Assembly: GCA_037447655.1 (NCBI GenBank)
Contig: JBBHKE010002521.1
Span: 40,001-104,000 of the forward strand
Source of the DNA: Zygnema cylindricum
Taxonomy: Eukaryota > Streptophyta > Zygnematophyceae > Zygnematales > Zygnemataceae
DNA length: 64,000 nt
Reading direction: 5' to 3'
A model generated the notes under the pieces. That model made no database searches. It was not told the DNA's origin and saw nothing but the letters and a program-made list of their open reading frames with translations. The position numbers and the translations under genes were made by a program. Of the stretch, positions 1-11,351 are shown piece after piece; position 1 is the stretch's first letter, and the number at the start of each line of letters is the position of its first letter.

Positions 1-264
1 AATCTTCTAAGTCAGGTCAAAAGTTCCTGTAAACAAGACCTGTCGTTTATGACAAATCTAGTATACCAGAAAATCCGGATGCAGATGTACTTATCCTTAA
101 AGACAATTAAGGTCGGAACAAGCATTTCAGATGTGTGCAAAACGTCAAAACGTACAGATTCAAGAAAAGATTGCAAGTTTTTTGTACCAACAGTTTTGTT
201 TTTTTTGTCAACAAAATCTTGACTGCGCGATGTCGATAATCTATTAATTTAAATAATAGGGCTA
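1..264. other. no gene seen
   Basis: AT-rich intergenic sequence. I see no open frame of note, no repeat boundary and no RNA gene. Confidence 0.4.
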
Positions 265-483
265 CCACCGCGAATCGTAATTAGCGTTAATGTTTTTTTT
301 CGTCTCTTTAAACATCTTTTATCCGTACACTTATGTCGTGTTGTGGATCTGACGGTTGCGATTGAAAGGTAACATTCTCAGCTTCCGATTGGCGGTCTCA
401 AATTAAAAATCGGACAAGTTTGTACGGAGAAAAGATGTTTTAAGCGGCGAAAAAAACATTAACACGCATAGCGATACAAAGTG
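265..483. mobile_element. TA-type MITE, family A, copy 1
   Basis: About 219 bp with long imperfect inverted termini: the left begins CACCGCGAATCG and the right end read in reverse begins CACTTTGTATCG. Sub-terminal arms also pair (GTTAATGTTTTTT against AAAAAACATTAAC, and matching CCGTACAC/GTGTACGG-type words). The core contains GGATCTGACGGTTGCGATT, shared with the copy at 2105. There is no coding capacity. TA follows the right end. Superfamily placement (Tc1/mariner or Stowaway-like) is inferred from the TA target seen clearly in the copy at 5382. Confidence 0.75.
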
Positions 484-1038
484 TACAGTATATTCCTAGA
501 AATGGTCACCGATTTTCCATAATGTCTAGGAATTGCCGATTCTCCATAATGTCGGTTGGGAATCTGTGAGAATCATTACCGATTCTTTGAAACCCTAGTC
601 AGCCGTCACCATTCGGCGAAATGTAACAGCCACGTAAAAAATACAAAAAGTACAAGATTTTCCAAATGCAACACATCTGTTTGGTTTGGCTCCATCCGAC
701 CAATCACATTTCGCGTTTTCTCTTTATTTAAAAAAAGCGATGAATGCCTGCAAAAGCAATGATGGATATAGCTGCGGGAAAACCGGCGGACCTTTCATTT
801 TTGAAGTAATTAAGGGGAAAAATAACATGACACACTCAAATTGCCGGCAAAAATTGAAAAATATTTAAAAATGTCTTTAGGCGTCGCAAAAAGGAATCGG
901 ATTCGCCCAAGTATTTGAGTTAATACCAGATAAAACATTGAGCAAAGTAAGAAAAAAACGTAAAGAAAAAACGTTTTTTCAAATATTTCTCCTCTTCCCG
1001 TACTCTTTTTTTTCCTTTTTTTCGTGCCAGTCACACTA
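484..1038. other. no gene seen
   Basis: AT-rich intergenic DNA. The short overlapping frames at 556-868 and the minus-strand frame at 810-1034 are low-complexity and match nothing I recognise. Confidence 0.4.
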
Positions 1039-1233
1039 CACCGTCGATCGTATTTAGCGTGTAGAAATTATTAGAGTAAAGAAAAAATTAGCGTCATTAA
1101 TTCTAATTCAGTGCCAGGAGACGTGGCAAATTATGGTCCACGTCCTTAAATAGCGTCATTTATTCATTTAAGGTTCAAGGGTCAAAATTTAGGGGCGCCG
1201 AATTAGTGTTCAACACGCTAAATACGATCGACG
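1039..1233. mobile_element. TA-type MITE, family C, copy 1
   Basis: About 195 bp bounded by CACCGTCGATCGTATTTAGCG on the left and its near reverse complement CGCTAAATACGATCGACG on the right. TA precedes the left end. The core has AGACGTGGCAAATTATGGTCCACGTCCTTAAATAG-like sequence that recurs at 63890-63925, which identifies a second copy at the window end. Non-coding. Confidence 0.75.
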
Positions 1234-2104
1234 AACCTTACCTGTACCTACAAATTATGACACCATTTATGCGACAGAGCCACTGTAGTTTTCATATATA
1301 AAAAAAAAAAAAAAGTGAAACCCTAAAATCGGGAAATCGTTGTACTGGAGAGTCCAAATTCCAAACCCTAATTAATAACTCGCGATGGCAAAACCCTAAC
1401 CCTAACGAACCAATCGTGAAGCTGATTTCCGAATTTAAAGATGTTTTCGACGAACAAATCAACGGCTAGCAGATTAGCTCAAACCCGATGACCGATTTTC
1501 AAAAGTTTTGTCATTATTGCACTTTTGGTACGGTTAGCGGTACAAACCAATGACTTTAGGAATACCGTACTGTACTGTACAGTTCTGAACTGACTACTGT
1601 AGTTTTATACAGTACTCGGTCCTTTCGGTTCACGAGGGGCCATTTCGCATTTAATAGCGTCATTGACACGCGTGCAATAGATTTGGCAGTCAACGTGCAG
1701 TTTGTCCGTACGAGCGATGGAAGCCTCTCATTGGATTAACACGAAGGCTAATAAGACAAAAAAGACAGATTATCTGATGACCGTATTTCTGCCGTATCTT
1801 TTCTGTAACGCTGGCAGTTCTTCAAATATGCAGGATCTCAGGCTCTCAGGATCTCATAAGTTTACGGTACACTCGACAAAATATTCGGACGAGCATTACG
1901 TACAATCACTTTTGACATTTCGAAACCTAATGATTTCAAAAATTACAAATCGACTCAGGACTGCCAAATGGCACGCTGAGAGAACCGAAAATTTATACAT
2001 AACCTGCTAAAATGTCGTCATCTTTGTCACCAACATGCATTGCATGATTGCACGGATACTCCCGGATTTGTGGAGCCAACTATACAAAGTACAAATTGCA
2101 TGTA
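1234..2104. other. no gene seen; simple repeats
   Basis: Contains an A-run near 1300-1313 and scattered CCCTAA words, including AACCCTAACCCTAAC near 1394-1408. GTAC-rich sequence runs from about 1554 to 1625. The plus-strand frame at 1702-2010 (102 codons) matches no family I know and is probably chance. Confidence 0.4.
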
Positions 2105-2323
2105 CCACCGTGTATCGCTATTAGGGTTAATGTTTTTTATGTCGCTTAAAACATAATTTCTCCGTACACACATGTCGCATTGTGGATCTGACGGTTGCGA
2201 TTAAAAGGAAACATTCTCAGCTTCCGATTGGCAGTCTTAAATTGAAAATTGGACAAATGTGTACGGAGAAAAGATGTTTTAAGTGGCGAAAAAATTATCA
2301 ACGCTAATTACGATTCACGGTTG
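2105..2323. mobile_element. TA-type MITE, family A, copy 2
   Basis: About 219 bp, the same length as copy 1. The left end has CACCGTGTATCGCTATTAG and the right end reads CGCTAATTACGATTCACGG. The core words GGATCTGACGGTTGCGATT and CTCAGCTTCCGATTGGC are shared with the copy at 265. Non-coding. Confidence 0.8.
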
Positions 2324-2380
2324 TACTATCCATGATTAAAACTCAAAAGTGCGATATGAGTTTCCGTTCGACGCTATGGT

Positions 2381-2868
2381 CATCGTGAATCGCTATTAGC
2401 GTAATAAAATATATAGCGTAATGAAACAATTAGCGTACTTTACGGTAAATTGTGTTTTTTCGGGTACACCATGATACTAATTTATCATGTACTCTAATTT
2501 GTAAACTGCTTTGTAAAAATTTTCGGCACGTAATATGTCCACACTAAACCATGTAGATGTACAAAATTGTTCAAATCGTACGCCGTCGCGTTTTTTTGAC
2601 ATCTGCGTATGCCGGAAAATATTTACGCAATTATATATTATTATATTTTCTGTACTTTTAAATTTAAATATGTACGAAATAGTACAGATCTGACAGTCCG
2701 TACACCACACTATTTAAAAGGGCACTAAATTACAGTTATGAACCGCATTGAGCGGGGTACCTCAAATAACGTGCAAAAACATTTAGCGTACTTTATTCTA
2801 TTTGAGAATTTGCCCCAAAAAAAGGGGTACCCCAATTAGCGTCATGTACGCTAATAGCGATTCACGGT
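2381..2868. mobile_element. TA-type MITE, family D
   Basis: About 488 bp. The left terminus CATCGTGAATCGCTATTAGCG is mirrored by the right terminus CGCTAATAGCGATTCACGGT. Termini resemble families A to C but the interior differs. It abuts the family B element that starts at 2869, with no TA between them. The minus-strand frame at 2477-2710 is not recognisable and is probably incidental. Confidence 0.65.
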
Positions 2869-3407
2869 CACCGCCAATCGCTATTAGCGTGTAGGTTTCA
2901 TTAGCGTATACAAATAATTACCGTGGTGTACGCTATTTAAGAATTTGAAAATTTTGGAAAAAATCATACATTCTAATTGTTTGATTATGGTAATTTGGAT
3001 CTTTGAAAAAAAAAATGTCGGTCGCAAACATGCTTACACTAATATAAGTTTCCGTACAAAATCTAACAAATCGTACACAAATCGTACATTCACACGGTCG
3101 AAACGCGGCTGTCGGACGAATATGTGCGAGCGGGATTTTTTACGACCTGGTTTTTTTTCCTTTTTAGAACGTTTATTCTCATGCGTCCACGGTTACTAAA
3201 ACTAATTTATTGTAATTTTTAACATAAAAAGGTACATTTATGTACGGTCTGACACTGACCGTACAACACTCTATTTAAGAGACAACGTACTGAATATAAC
3301 CCTAAATAGATAAAGAAAATAATAGAATAAACTACGCTATTTGAGAATAAAACAAAAAAAAAGCGGGACGGGATTAGCGTACACAACGCTAATAGCGATT
3401 GGCGGTG
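2869..3407 (+). mobile_element. TA-type MITE, family B, copy 1
   Basis: About 539 bp with termini CACCGCCAATCGCTATTAGCG and its exact reverse complement, followed by TA. A near-identical, inverted copy lies at 5400-5937. Both copies carry a frame of about 70 codons (here within 2945-3199). Differences between the two copies are mostly amino-acid changing, so the frame looks unconstrained rather than a real gene. Confidence 0.85.
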
Positions 3408-3409
3408 TA

Positions 3410-4236
3410 ATGGTCATAGTTGAAACGTGCGAAATGATTGGAGGGTTTAAAACTTTAAATCATAGTTGTTCACGGCGATTAGTGCGAACGTACCGTACGT
3501 GACGAATTATACGTAACAAACGCATTGAACCTTTTGATCAAATCGCAAAAAATCGTTAATGAATTTCCTTCCGTACTGTTCCGTACATAAAAAAACAAAA
3601 AACTATTACATATAACGCAGTTTGCAAGTTTTTCGCGTTAAATGAGCGGTAAGAAAATAAACTGTTTATATTTTTATCACAAATATTTTTGTTAAAGGAA
3701 TGATCTACCAAATGGTAGCCCTGTCATCCACCTTAACATATGCTACAGAGGGAACGCACCCGGGTTCGAATGTTATCAAGATAATTTTTTTAGCAATTTC
3801 TTCTCTGTTCCATGGCGTCTTCTTTCAAAAAAAATTGAAGAAGACGCCCGTACAAATTTCAAACTGAATGCGCGAAATTATTGTGACGTCCTACGTCTCT
3901 TTTCGAAAATGTCCGTACATTTTCGATTATATAACGTACAACTTCCGTGGTATTTCTGTTCAGTTCACTGAACAGAAAGTACCAATAAGTGCGACGCATA
4001 TTTCCCGTTATATTCCGTACATATCCGTGAAAAAATGTACAGTTACAGTAATTAGTTTACAGATTTCCGTAAAATTTCAGTTTCAGTTTTCAGTACACGT
4101 TTTTTTCCGATTTTTTCAAAAGTCACGAATTATACGTTTCAATCGCAAAAAAGGAAAAAATCGCGCGATTTGAACAACTATGCTTTAAATGTTGTTGACG
4201 CATATGCGAACGTGTAATAAATGATATAATATACTA
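3410..4236. other. no gene seen; weak tRNA-like motif
   Basis: AT-rich. Positions about 3762-3775 contain CCCGGGTTCGAATG, which resembles a tRNA T-arm or pol III B box. The flanking bases do not make the required stem, so this is at best a decayed tRNA or SINE remnant. The 101-codon plus frame at 3868-4173 is unrecognised. Confidence 0.3.
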
Positions 4237-4244
4237 TCCTGAAT

Positions 4245-4522
4245 CATAGGTCAAAAGTAGGCGTTTTTATGGTAGGCCTTTGGTCGGCGCCTTTATCGTA
4301 AGTTGTGTTATGGGCTTTTCATGTGATCTTCTTTGATCGCTACTTTGATCAGCGACCGTCCGATCATCCGAATCTGACGGTGTAAATAAATTTTTTTTTG
4401 GTCCGAATGTTTTAATTGGTCCGAATAGGTCCGAATACAATATGGATCTTAAGGTCATATTGTATGTTTTACATACAATAGGCATATTGTATGGGCCTAC
4501 TTTCACCTACTTTTGAACTATG
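4245..4522. mobile_element. hAT-like MITE with 8-bp target duplication
   Basis: A 278-bp element. The left end reads CATAGGTCAAAAGTAGGCG and the right end in reverse reads CATAGTTCAAAAGTAGGTG. The 8-bp sequence TCCTGAAT occurs directly before (4237-4244) and after (4523-4530). An 8-bp duplication with short TIRs is characteristic of the hAT superfamily. There is no coding capacity. A truncated relative lies at about 22887-23008. Confidence 0.85.
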
Positions 4523-4530
4523 TCCTGAAT

Positions 4531-5379
4531 GATTTTTACTACGAAAAACGTAAAAAGGCAAAAAAGCGTTAGGATATGGCACTACACTATATTCGTTTAA
4601 ACATCCGCCTTCTTTACTTTTAATTCGTACCTTCTCAAACCGAAAATTACAAGAGGCGTAAACTTCAAGACCAAATAATTGACAATTGTCAGTGTTCGCA
4701 CGAAATATTAACGGTATATAGCATATAAAGACAAAACATCAAAATTCTTCGAACTGTTTTTACTTTTTAGGTGAAGGCGCTGATTGTTAACTAACACTAA
4801 CCAGGTATTGCACGTGTGACAGTCTGTCGGGTTAGGGATAATGCCACGTCATTTACATATTAATTATGTGATTTTAGGTCGTTGAAATCTCATCGAAACG
4901 TGGATGGCATAAGAGCCGTTAGATCTATTTAAATCACGATCTTAAACCAACCATACGAGCCATGAAATAAAGTTGATGATAGTACGGACATTAATCAAAC
5001 AAATATGACGTGGCTTAGTTGAGCAAGCCAGTAACCGAATCCTCCTCGTAAAGATTCATACCTCCGTACAAACTGACAACAAGTTCAGTAGAATCTTGAC
5101 TTTTGTCTTTAAGTTATCCGTACTGTTGAGGCTGCATAGTGCGTACGACCACCAACAATGTCAAGCTTTAAAATTAAAACCCTCTTGTACTCTGACGTAC
5201 ATTTACGCACGTGTGAAATAGAGCACATTAGGGCCATAGATGTCTCATGCGCATTTTACGAAAGGTTCGAAATCTATAAAAAACAAAATTTCGAAAAAAA
5301 TGCCAAAATCCGTACGAATGAGACATCTATGATTAGGTCCATAAGGCGAAAATGTTAAGGCCGAATGTCGGGCGAAAAG
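4531..5379. other. no gene seen; small foldback
   Basis: Intergenic. It holds an inverted pair: CATAGATGTCTCAT near 5235-5248 and ATGAGACATCTATG at 5318-5331, separated by about 70 bp. A related CCGTACGA...GACATCTATG motif recurs near 55596-55618, so these may be ends of another small repeat family. Confidence 0.35.
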
Positions 5380-5381
5380 TA

Positions 5382-6138
5382 CACCGTGTATCGCTATTAC
5401 ACCGCCAATCGTTATTAGCGTTGTGTACGCTAATTCCGTCCCGCTTTTTTTTTTTTTATTCTCCATTAGTGTAGTTCATTCTATTTTTTTCTTTATTCTA
5501 TTTAAGGTTATTTTCAGTACGTTGTCTCTTAAATAGAGTGGTGTTCGGTCAGTGTCTGACCATACATAAATGTACCTTTCTAAGTTAAAAAGTACAATAA
5601 ATTAGTTTTAGTAACCGCGGACGCATGAGAATGTGCGTTCTAAAAAGGGAAAAAAACCAGGTCGTAAAATATCCCGCTCGCATATATTCGTCCGACAGCC
5701 GCGTTTCGACAATGTGAATGTACGACTTGTGTACGATCTGCCATATTTTGTACGGAGACCTATATTAGTGTAAGCATGTTTGCGACCGACATTTTTTTTT
5801 TCAAAGATCCAAATTACCATAACCAAACAATTAGAATGTATGATTTTTCCAAAATTTTCAAATTCTTAAATAGCGTACACCACGGTAATTATTTTTATAC
5901 GCTAAAAAAACTTACACGCTAATAACGATTGGCGGTGTAGTGTCTAATGTTCTATTTTCCACTAAAGATATCTTATCTCCGTACAGACTCGTCCGATTAT
6001 CAATTGGAAGGCGCCAATCGAAAGGTGAGAATCTTGCCTTTCAATCGCAGCAGTCAGATCCAAAATCTGACAAATGTGTACGGAGAAAGATGTTTTCAGC
6101 AGCGACATCAATGTTAACAATAATAGCGATACACGGTG
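5382..6138. mobile_element. TA-type MITE, family A, copy 3 (interrupted)
   Basis: Termini CACCGTGTATCGC and GCGATACACGGTG are exact reverse complements, flanked by TA at 5380-5381 and 6139-6140. It is split at 5400 by the family B element. Removing that element and one TA leaves about 217 bp, matching the 219 bp of copies 1 and 2. This is the clearest evidence for TA as the family target. Confidence 0.9.
5400..5937 (-). mobile_element. TA-type MITE, family B, copy 2, nested
   Basis: About 538 bp, inverted relative to the copy at 2869. Termini are CACCGCCAATCG and CGATTGGCGGTG, flanked by TA on both sides (5398-5399 and 5938-5939). It lies inside the family A copy, so it inserted later. The minus frame at 5608-5826 corresponds to the frame in copy 1 but is not clearly conserved. 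Confidence 0.9.
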
Positions 6139-6140
6139 TA

Positions 6141-7420
6141 GCTATATAGTACGCTCTAATAGTACTTTAAAACAAACTTCCATTATATTTTTCACTTGTG
6201 TGTATCTGTTCCTTACTCTGTCCAAAGGTACTTTCGCATGTAACCGAAACTTTAGTCTTGTCATTTTGTTTTTAGCGAAGACTCTCCATACTACTTTCAT
6301 AGAATTCCTAGGTAAAGAAAAGAATCGTTACTTTAGATTGTGACGGATGTAGACGTGGGTGTAATTTGTGACGGTTGTCGACGACTACAAAATTCGCGAC
6401 AATTGATGACGATTACAAAATAGCGACGGTTGTAGACGTCTAGTACTTGTGACATTTTGACGTCACGCTCAAATTATGACAGCCTCGACGTCACAAATTC
6501 TAAAACTTCCGCCATGGTTTACCGAATTTGTTTTTAAGTCGTTTCTCACTCTACTTGCAATCATAAAACACCCAAAGATGGTCAAAAGAAATCATTTTTA
6601 GAGATCTTACATTTGATACCATTATTGACGTTTTTTATTGCAAGAATCGTGAGATAGAAGCGGTAGTGGGAGAGGGAGAGAGAGAGAGGCGCTTTCACGG
6701 ACTTCGCTTTTGCGAAACGGCATGCGTTGGTCGAGAATCCCTCCACGGCCCTTGTACGAAAAAAAAGCGCACGGAAAAAAGTCACGCACAGGTTGGAAAC
6801 GTGCAATGGGTTTTTTTTTTGGTACACCGCGCACAAAAATTGTCAAAAACTTACGACACATGCGACAACATCTGCCTATTCTCTCACCTCATGGACCTTT
6901 ATTTAAAACCACCTCGCGAGGTGATGATATATAAAGTTTGAAGATGAGCTGGAAAGACACGAAAGTGGGTCAAAATGTTGTTCTATGGCTAATACACCCA
7001 CTGCAGATGAAGATGAGGTAGGAGTAGTCATCACAGAATTAATACAAGGAAGAAGCTCTCATAGATGCTCAAAAAAACATATAACTTTGGAACACAGCCA
7101 AGACAAAATAGTCAACCAATTGGCCTACAAATCTGACACAATGCAGATAATGCAAACACAAACAAAAGTGCAAATTTACATAGAAATCTGCAAAAAGATA
7201 TGAGAGAAATTATCATTCAAAGATATCAAGATGTTAAAGCATAATTTGATACAACAAGTTCTTGACTTGTGTAAATGGTTAAGTCCTATTCTTATAGCGA
7301 AAATATCTATCATTTTGAAAGCTAGCAGCCACTCACTATCTAACCAAGTCAAGAAGGCATATCATCCATGCATCAATAATATCTACCAGAGGTAAGGAGG
7401 ATACTTGAATATGTGAAGGG
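6141..7420. other. no gene seen
   Basis: Positions 6340-6500 repeat GACG/GTCGACG-type words. Positions 6668-6688 are a GA microsatellite. The overlapping frames at 6582-6941 and the frame at 6985-7203 match nothing known to me. The right part may belong to the decayed LTR of the copia that begins at 8102. Confidence 0.35.
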
Positions 7421-7910
7421 ATGTCATACACAATGAATTTGAACAAAGTCCTTAATCAAACAAAACACTTTTATGTAGAAAACATGGATATGTTACGTCA
7501 CACTATATTATACAAAACACGTCGGATAATCATAGACGTGTTCCCGGTTGACCAGAGACCGTCGCCAGCAAATCTTCACTGTCCATCTTTTCAAAAGTTT
7601 CATCCAAGATGAAACTATGTGTGACACCTCGATCTTCCGATGAATTTGAGTCGTAGAACCGAGGCATGTCATACAGAATGAATCTGAAATGAGTCATTAA
7701 TCAAACAAAGCACATTTATGTACAAAACATGGATAAGTTGCGTCACACTATACTGTAGAAAACACGTCGGATTATCATAGACGTGGTCCCTGTCAACCAG
7801 CGTCCATCGGCAACAAATTTTCACAGTCCATCTTTTTAGAAGTTTCATCCAAGATGAAACTATGTCTGACACCTCAATCTTCCGGTGAATGTGAGTCATA
7901 GAACTGAGTC
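7421..7910. repeat. 245-bp tandem duplication
   Basis: Two head-to-tail units, 7421-7665 and 7666-7910. Each starts ATGTCATACA(C/G)AATGAAT and contains AACATGGATA(T/A)GTT, CACGTCGGAT and TTTCATCCAAGATGAAACTATGT. Units differ by scattered substitutions, so the duplication is old. It lies just outside the putative 3' LTR edge of the minus-strand copia and may be a duplicated U3 segment. Confidence 0.8.
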
Positions 7911-8102
7911 TTTGCCGAGTATCTCATCTCAGTTTGCTGAGGCGTATCTTGCGAATGTGATACAAAGTGTACCCCCTCACACTTCAATGTCACACTAATT
8001 ATGGTACGTAATGAACTAGGCTTCCACAAAATAAACTAAGTACCTAGAAAACACTCCCCTCACCTATGAGGCTTAGTGAAAACTAAAGCTTTCAAAACAA
8101 CA
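7911..8102 (-). repeat. probable 3' LTR remnant of decayed copia-H
   Basis: On the minus strand the sequence entering this region reads AAGCTTTGGGGGAG then TGTTGTTTTG, i.e. a polypurine tract followed by a TG LTR start at 8102. The far edge of the LTR is not defined; it may extend through the 7421-7910 duplication. No matching 5' LTR is visible to the right of 11351. Confidence 0.5.
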
Positions 8103-8116
8103 CTCCCCCAAAGCTT
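8103..8116 (-). other. polypurine tract of copia-H
   Basis: Minus-strand AAGCTTTGGGGGAG directly abuts the TG that would start the LTR. Plus-strand DNA synthesis primes at such tracts in LTR elements. Confidence 0.6.
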
Positions 8117-8125
8117 TAGACTCTA

Positions 8126-11100
8126 TTAGCTACTTAGACCGCATGCCTCTCTACATAATTTCAATTTCGGTGCAGGCAAGGGTTTTGTCATCATATATGC
8201 CAACATTTCCTCATCAAGTAAGTAGCTAAGCTTTAGAATTCTAGCCATCACCTTTTCCGTCACAAAGTGTAGTTTAATATCAATATGCTCACTTTTGAAG
8301 TGATGGCTTGGATTAGAAGCAGTAACTATGGGAGTTTGACTGTCAGACCATATGACCTGAGGCCCAGACTGCATAAATTTTAGTTATTGTAAAAGAGACT
8401 TTACCGAAAAAAATTCCTTGACAGTAGAGTAGGCTGCCATGTATTTAGCTTTTATAGTTGATTGAGCAATCACCTTTTGGAGCTTGTTAGTCCTGCTGCA
8501 AATACCATCACTGATCTTCAAAATGATTTTAGTGGTAGAGCGTCAGCTTCGCATATCACCATAACTCGCATGGCTCCATGTGTTGATCTTCACTTCATCT
8601 CCTACTAGAGAAAGTCGGAGATCTCGTGTTTCTATAAGATATTCGAGAACTCGTTTTGTTGCCTCCCAATCGGATCTATTTAGATTTTGAATGCTTAAAA
8701 TTAATGCTCAAATTGTCGTTTTACTATCACGTCGCGTGCAGTTCATGAAGTAGATAAGAAACCCAACCACTTGTCTGTAAAGAATTGTGAACATAAATTT
8801 TGAATCTCTTGGTTCAATATCATCCTCGAGTAGCATTCCTTCATCTGTCTCCTTTCCTTCCACTTTTTGCCTGAACCTCATAGGGGTGGTACTCCCCTTT
8901 GCCTCTGCCATGCCAAATCTTTTTAGTGCATTTCCAAAAGCTTCTGTATGAGTGAGATAAACCCCCCTCCGATTCGTATCTCTCTCTACCTGAATGCGTA
9001 GGATAAACTTTGCCTCACCTAAGTCCTTCATTTCAAACCTGACATTCAAGGCTGCTTTTATCTTATTTATCTCATTGATAGATTTACTGATAAGCAGCAG
9101 ATTGCCCACCTATACTGCTACATAAATCACACCATATTCTCCTTCCATGATATAAACAAACGAATCTGAGTTTATCCTTGTGCTTTAGATTCCAGGGTCG
9201 TGGAGCCTATTTCAATCCATATAGCGATTTCAACAATTGACAGACTAGATTTCTTTTATTTTTTTGCATACCTTTCAAGTTGTTTCATATTAATCACTTC
9301 CTCTAAGTCTCCATGCAAAAAAGAAGTTTTAGCATCCATTTGATGCGGCTCCATGTTCTAAATTGCAAGTAAGGACAACAAGACTCTAACAATGGGAAAC
9401 ATGACAACAAGAGAGAAAGTTTTTTCATATTCTATTCCCTCCTTCTGACTAAAGCCTTTTGCAACGAGCCGAGCTTGATACCTTTCAATGGTGATGTATG
9501 GGTTGAGCTTCACTTTGTAGACCCACTTGCAGCCAATGGTTTTGTGATCTGGTGGGAGTTCTACAAGCTCCCACGTTTGAGCTTCCATAATCGATTTCAT
9601 CTCATCATTTGCAACTGCAATCCACTGATCCTTTTCACAAACAGAAAATGCTTCCTAATTAGTAGGAGGCTCGTTGGTGCTTACAGATAAGCATATTGAA
9701 CTAGTTCTCCCCTCAAGGGAGAACTCTGTCTTCTTCCCGACGAAAAATCTGAGGCTGGAATTGTTGGATTCTGATTTCCAACTTGAGGTCGATGAAGAGA
9801 ATTATTAGGTGCTCCTACTTAGACAGTTGTTGGTTTATACTCCTAAATTTGGCGCTCTAGTAGAAGTAAAAGTAGAAGGTGTAGAAGATTGAATATAAAT
9901 CTGATCGAAGATGACATATTCGTGCATTTTTTCTTTCTTCTCATTTTCATCCATACTAAATACATCTATGGACTCACTCTCATCCTTCATCAGAATATTT
10001 TTGGCAATTTGGATGGTATGTTTATGAGGACAATTAACTATATATCCTGCATATTCATCATCATATCCCATGAAGATTCCAGGTTAAGACTTTGGACTCA
10101 GTTTCCAGTTTCATAAATTTTCTAGGACAAAGCACTTAGTACCAAACACTCTGAAGTGATTGACATCTGGTTTTCTGCCGGTCCAAAGGTGTCTTTTTTT
10201 GAACATATCTTGTTTCTAATCTGATCCTAATATAGGTTGCGGTTTGGTACGCTTCAACCCAAAACTTAGTATGTAATCCCTTATTTGCCATCATAGATTT
10301 AACATTATTAGTTAGAGTTATGTTCACCCTTTTTGAAACTCTATTCTGCCTAAAAGTATATGGAACAGTAAATTGATGAGAGATACCATATTCTTTTAAA
10401 TAAGCAGCAAATTCATTAGAGGTATATTCACCTCTAATATCAAATCTTAAGGAAACAATGGGTGCCATAAAGCTTCTCTGCCCAGATCCGAAAGTGTTGG
10501 AAGTGTGTGAAGACCTTTTTTTCTCCTTCATTAAATAGATCCTGGTGAATCTAGAGAAGTCGTATGTGAATGTGACAAAGTATTTGCTGCCAGCAAGAGA
10601 TGGTATTTTGGAGGGTCCCCACACATTTGAATGAATAAGTTCTAAGAGGTTAGTTGCTCTAAAATCTGCGGCTTAAGGTAAGGGAAGTTTATGAATCTTG
10701 CCTAAAGCACAACCATAAAAAATATTTGATTGTCGCTTACCAAGTTGAACTCCTTCAACCATGTCATTGTTTATCATCTTTTCTAGCCTATCTTTATGAA
10801 TATGACCCAACCATTTATGCCAAAAAACATCATCAGATAAGACACTTGAGTAAGCAAAAGAATATGTATTCACTAAGTCTATCCGATACAAGTTTTTTGG
10901 GCCTCTAGTTCCCATTACAGCTACACTTGCCCCTTTGCTGACTATTTTTTTTCCGTTTTTCTAAAGTATTTCAAAACCTCTACTTTCTGCAATTGAGGTA
11001 GAAAACAAATTCTTTTTGAACTAAGGGACATAGATCACTTCATAAAGATTTATAAGAACTGCCTGTCCCTCTATCTCACACATAAGAATGACAATTCATT

Positions 11101-11351
11101 CCACAAGCATTGTAGAACTGCCTAGTTGGAATAGGTTACAGATCTGTGAAGGTAGCCTTATTCCAGCATATATGAGAAGAACTTCCGCAGTCGATAATCC
11201 ACCCGTGGTCTTTGTCTCCCTCCATTAGTTTTGCAATAACGAAGAACTTTTTATCATCAATTTTTGGAAAAGCGACAACATTCTGCGCATTTCCCATGTC
11301 AACCGACTCTGGCTCTGGTGTGTCTGTCAAGCCCGTGTGCATTTTCGGCAC
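8126..11351 (-). pseudogene. decayed Ty1/copia pol (copia-H)
   Basis: In minus-strand order: protease fragment 11351-11136 (IIDCGSSSH, where the usual active-site DSG has become DCG); GAG-pre-integrase 10915-10673 (HKWLGHIHKDRLEKM); integrase core 10624-10136 (includes YTSNEF and NRVSKRVN in place of NGVAER); reverse transcriptase 9600-9358 ([27 protein letters not shown]); RT/RNase H linker 9109-8708; and the RNase H tail 8374-8126 (MMTKPLPAPKL). Stops and frameshifts separate the pieces. Motifs resemble the intact element at 48787-53145, so they belong to related lineages. Gag and the 5' LTR are missing. Non-functional. Confidence 0.85.

Noticed and set aside
1394-1408. AACCCTAACCCTAAC as a telomeric repeat
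   Set aside because: Only two CCCTAA units. Too short for a telomere or clear interstitial telomeric array.
2945-3199. Protein-coding gene shared by the two family B MITEs
   Set aside because: The frame recurs because the elements are copies. Differences between copies are mostly amino-acid changing, and no known domain is visible.
3712-3790. tRNA gene around CCCGGGTTCGAATG
   Set aside because: The T-stem does not pair and no acceptor or D-arm closes. At most a decayed tRNA-like remnant.
7421-7910. CRISPR-like or satellite array
   Set aside because: Only two units of 245 bp without spacers. A simple tandem duplication explains it.
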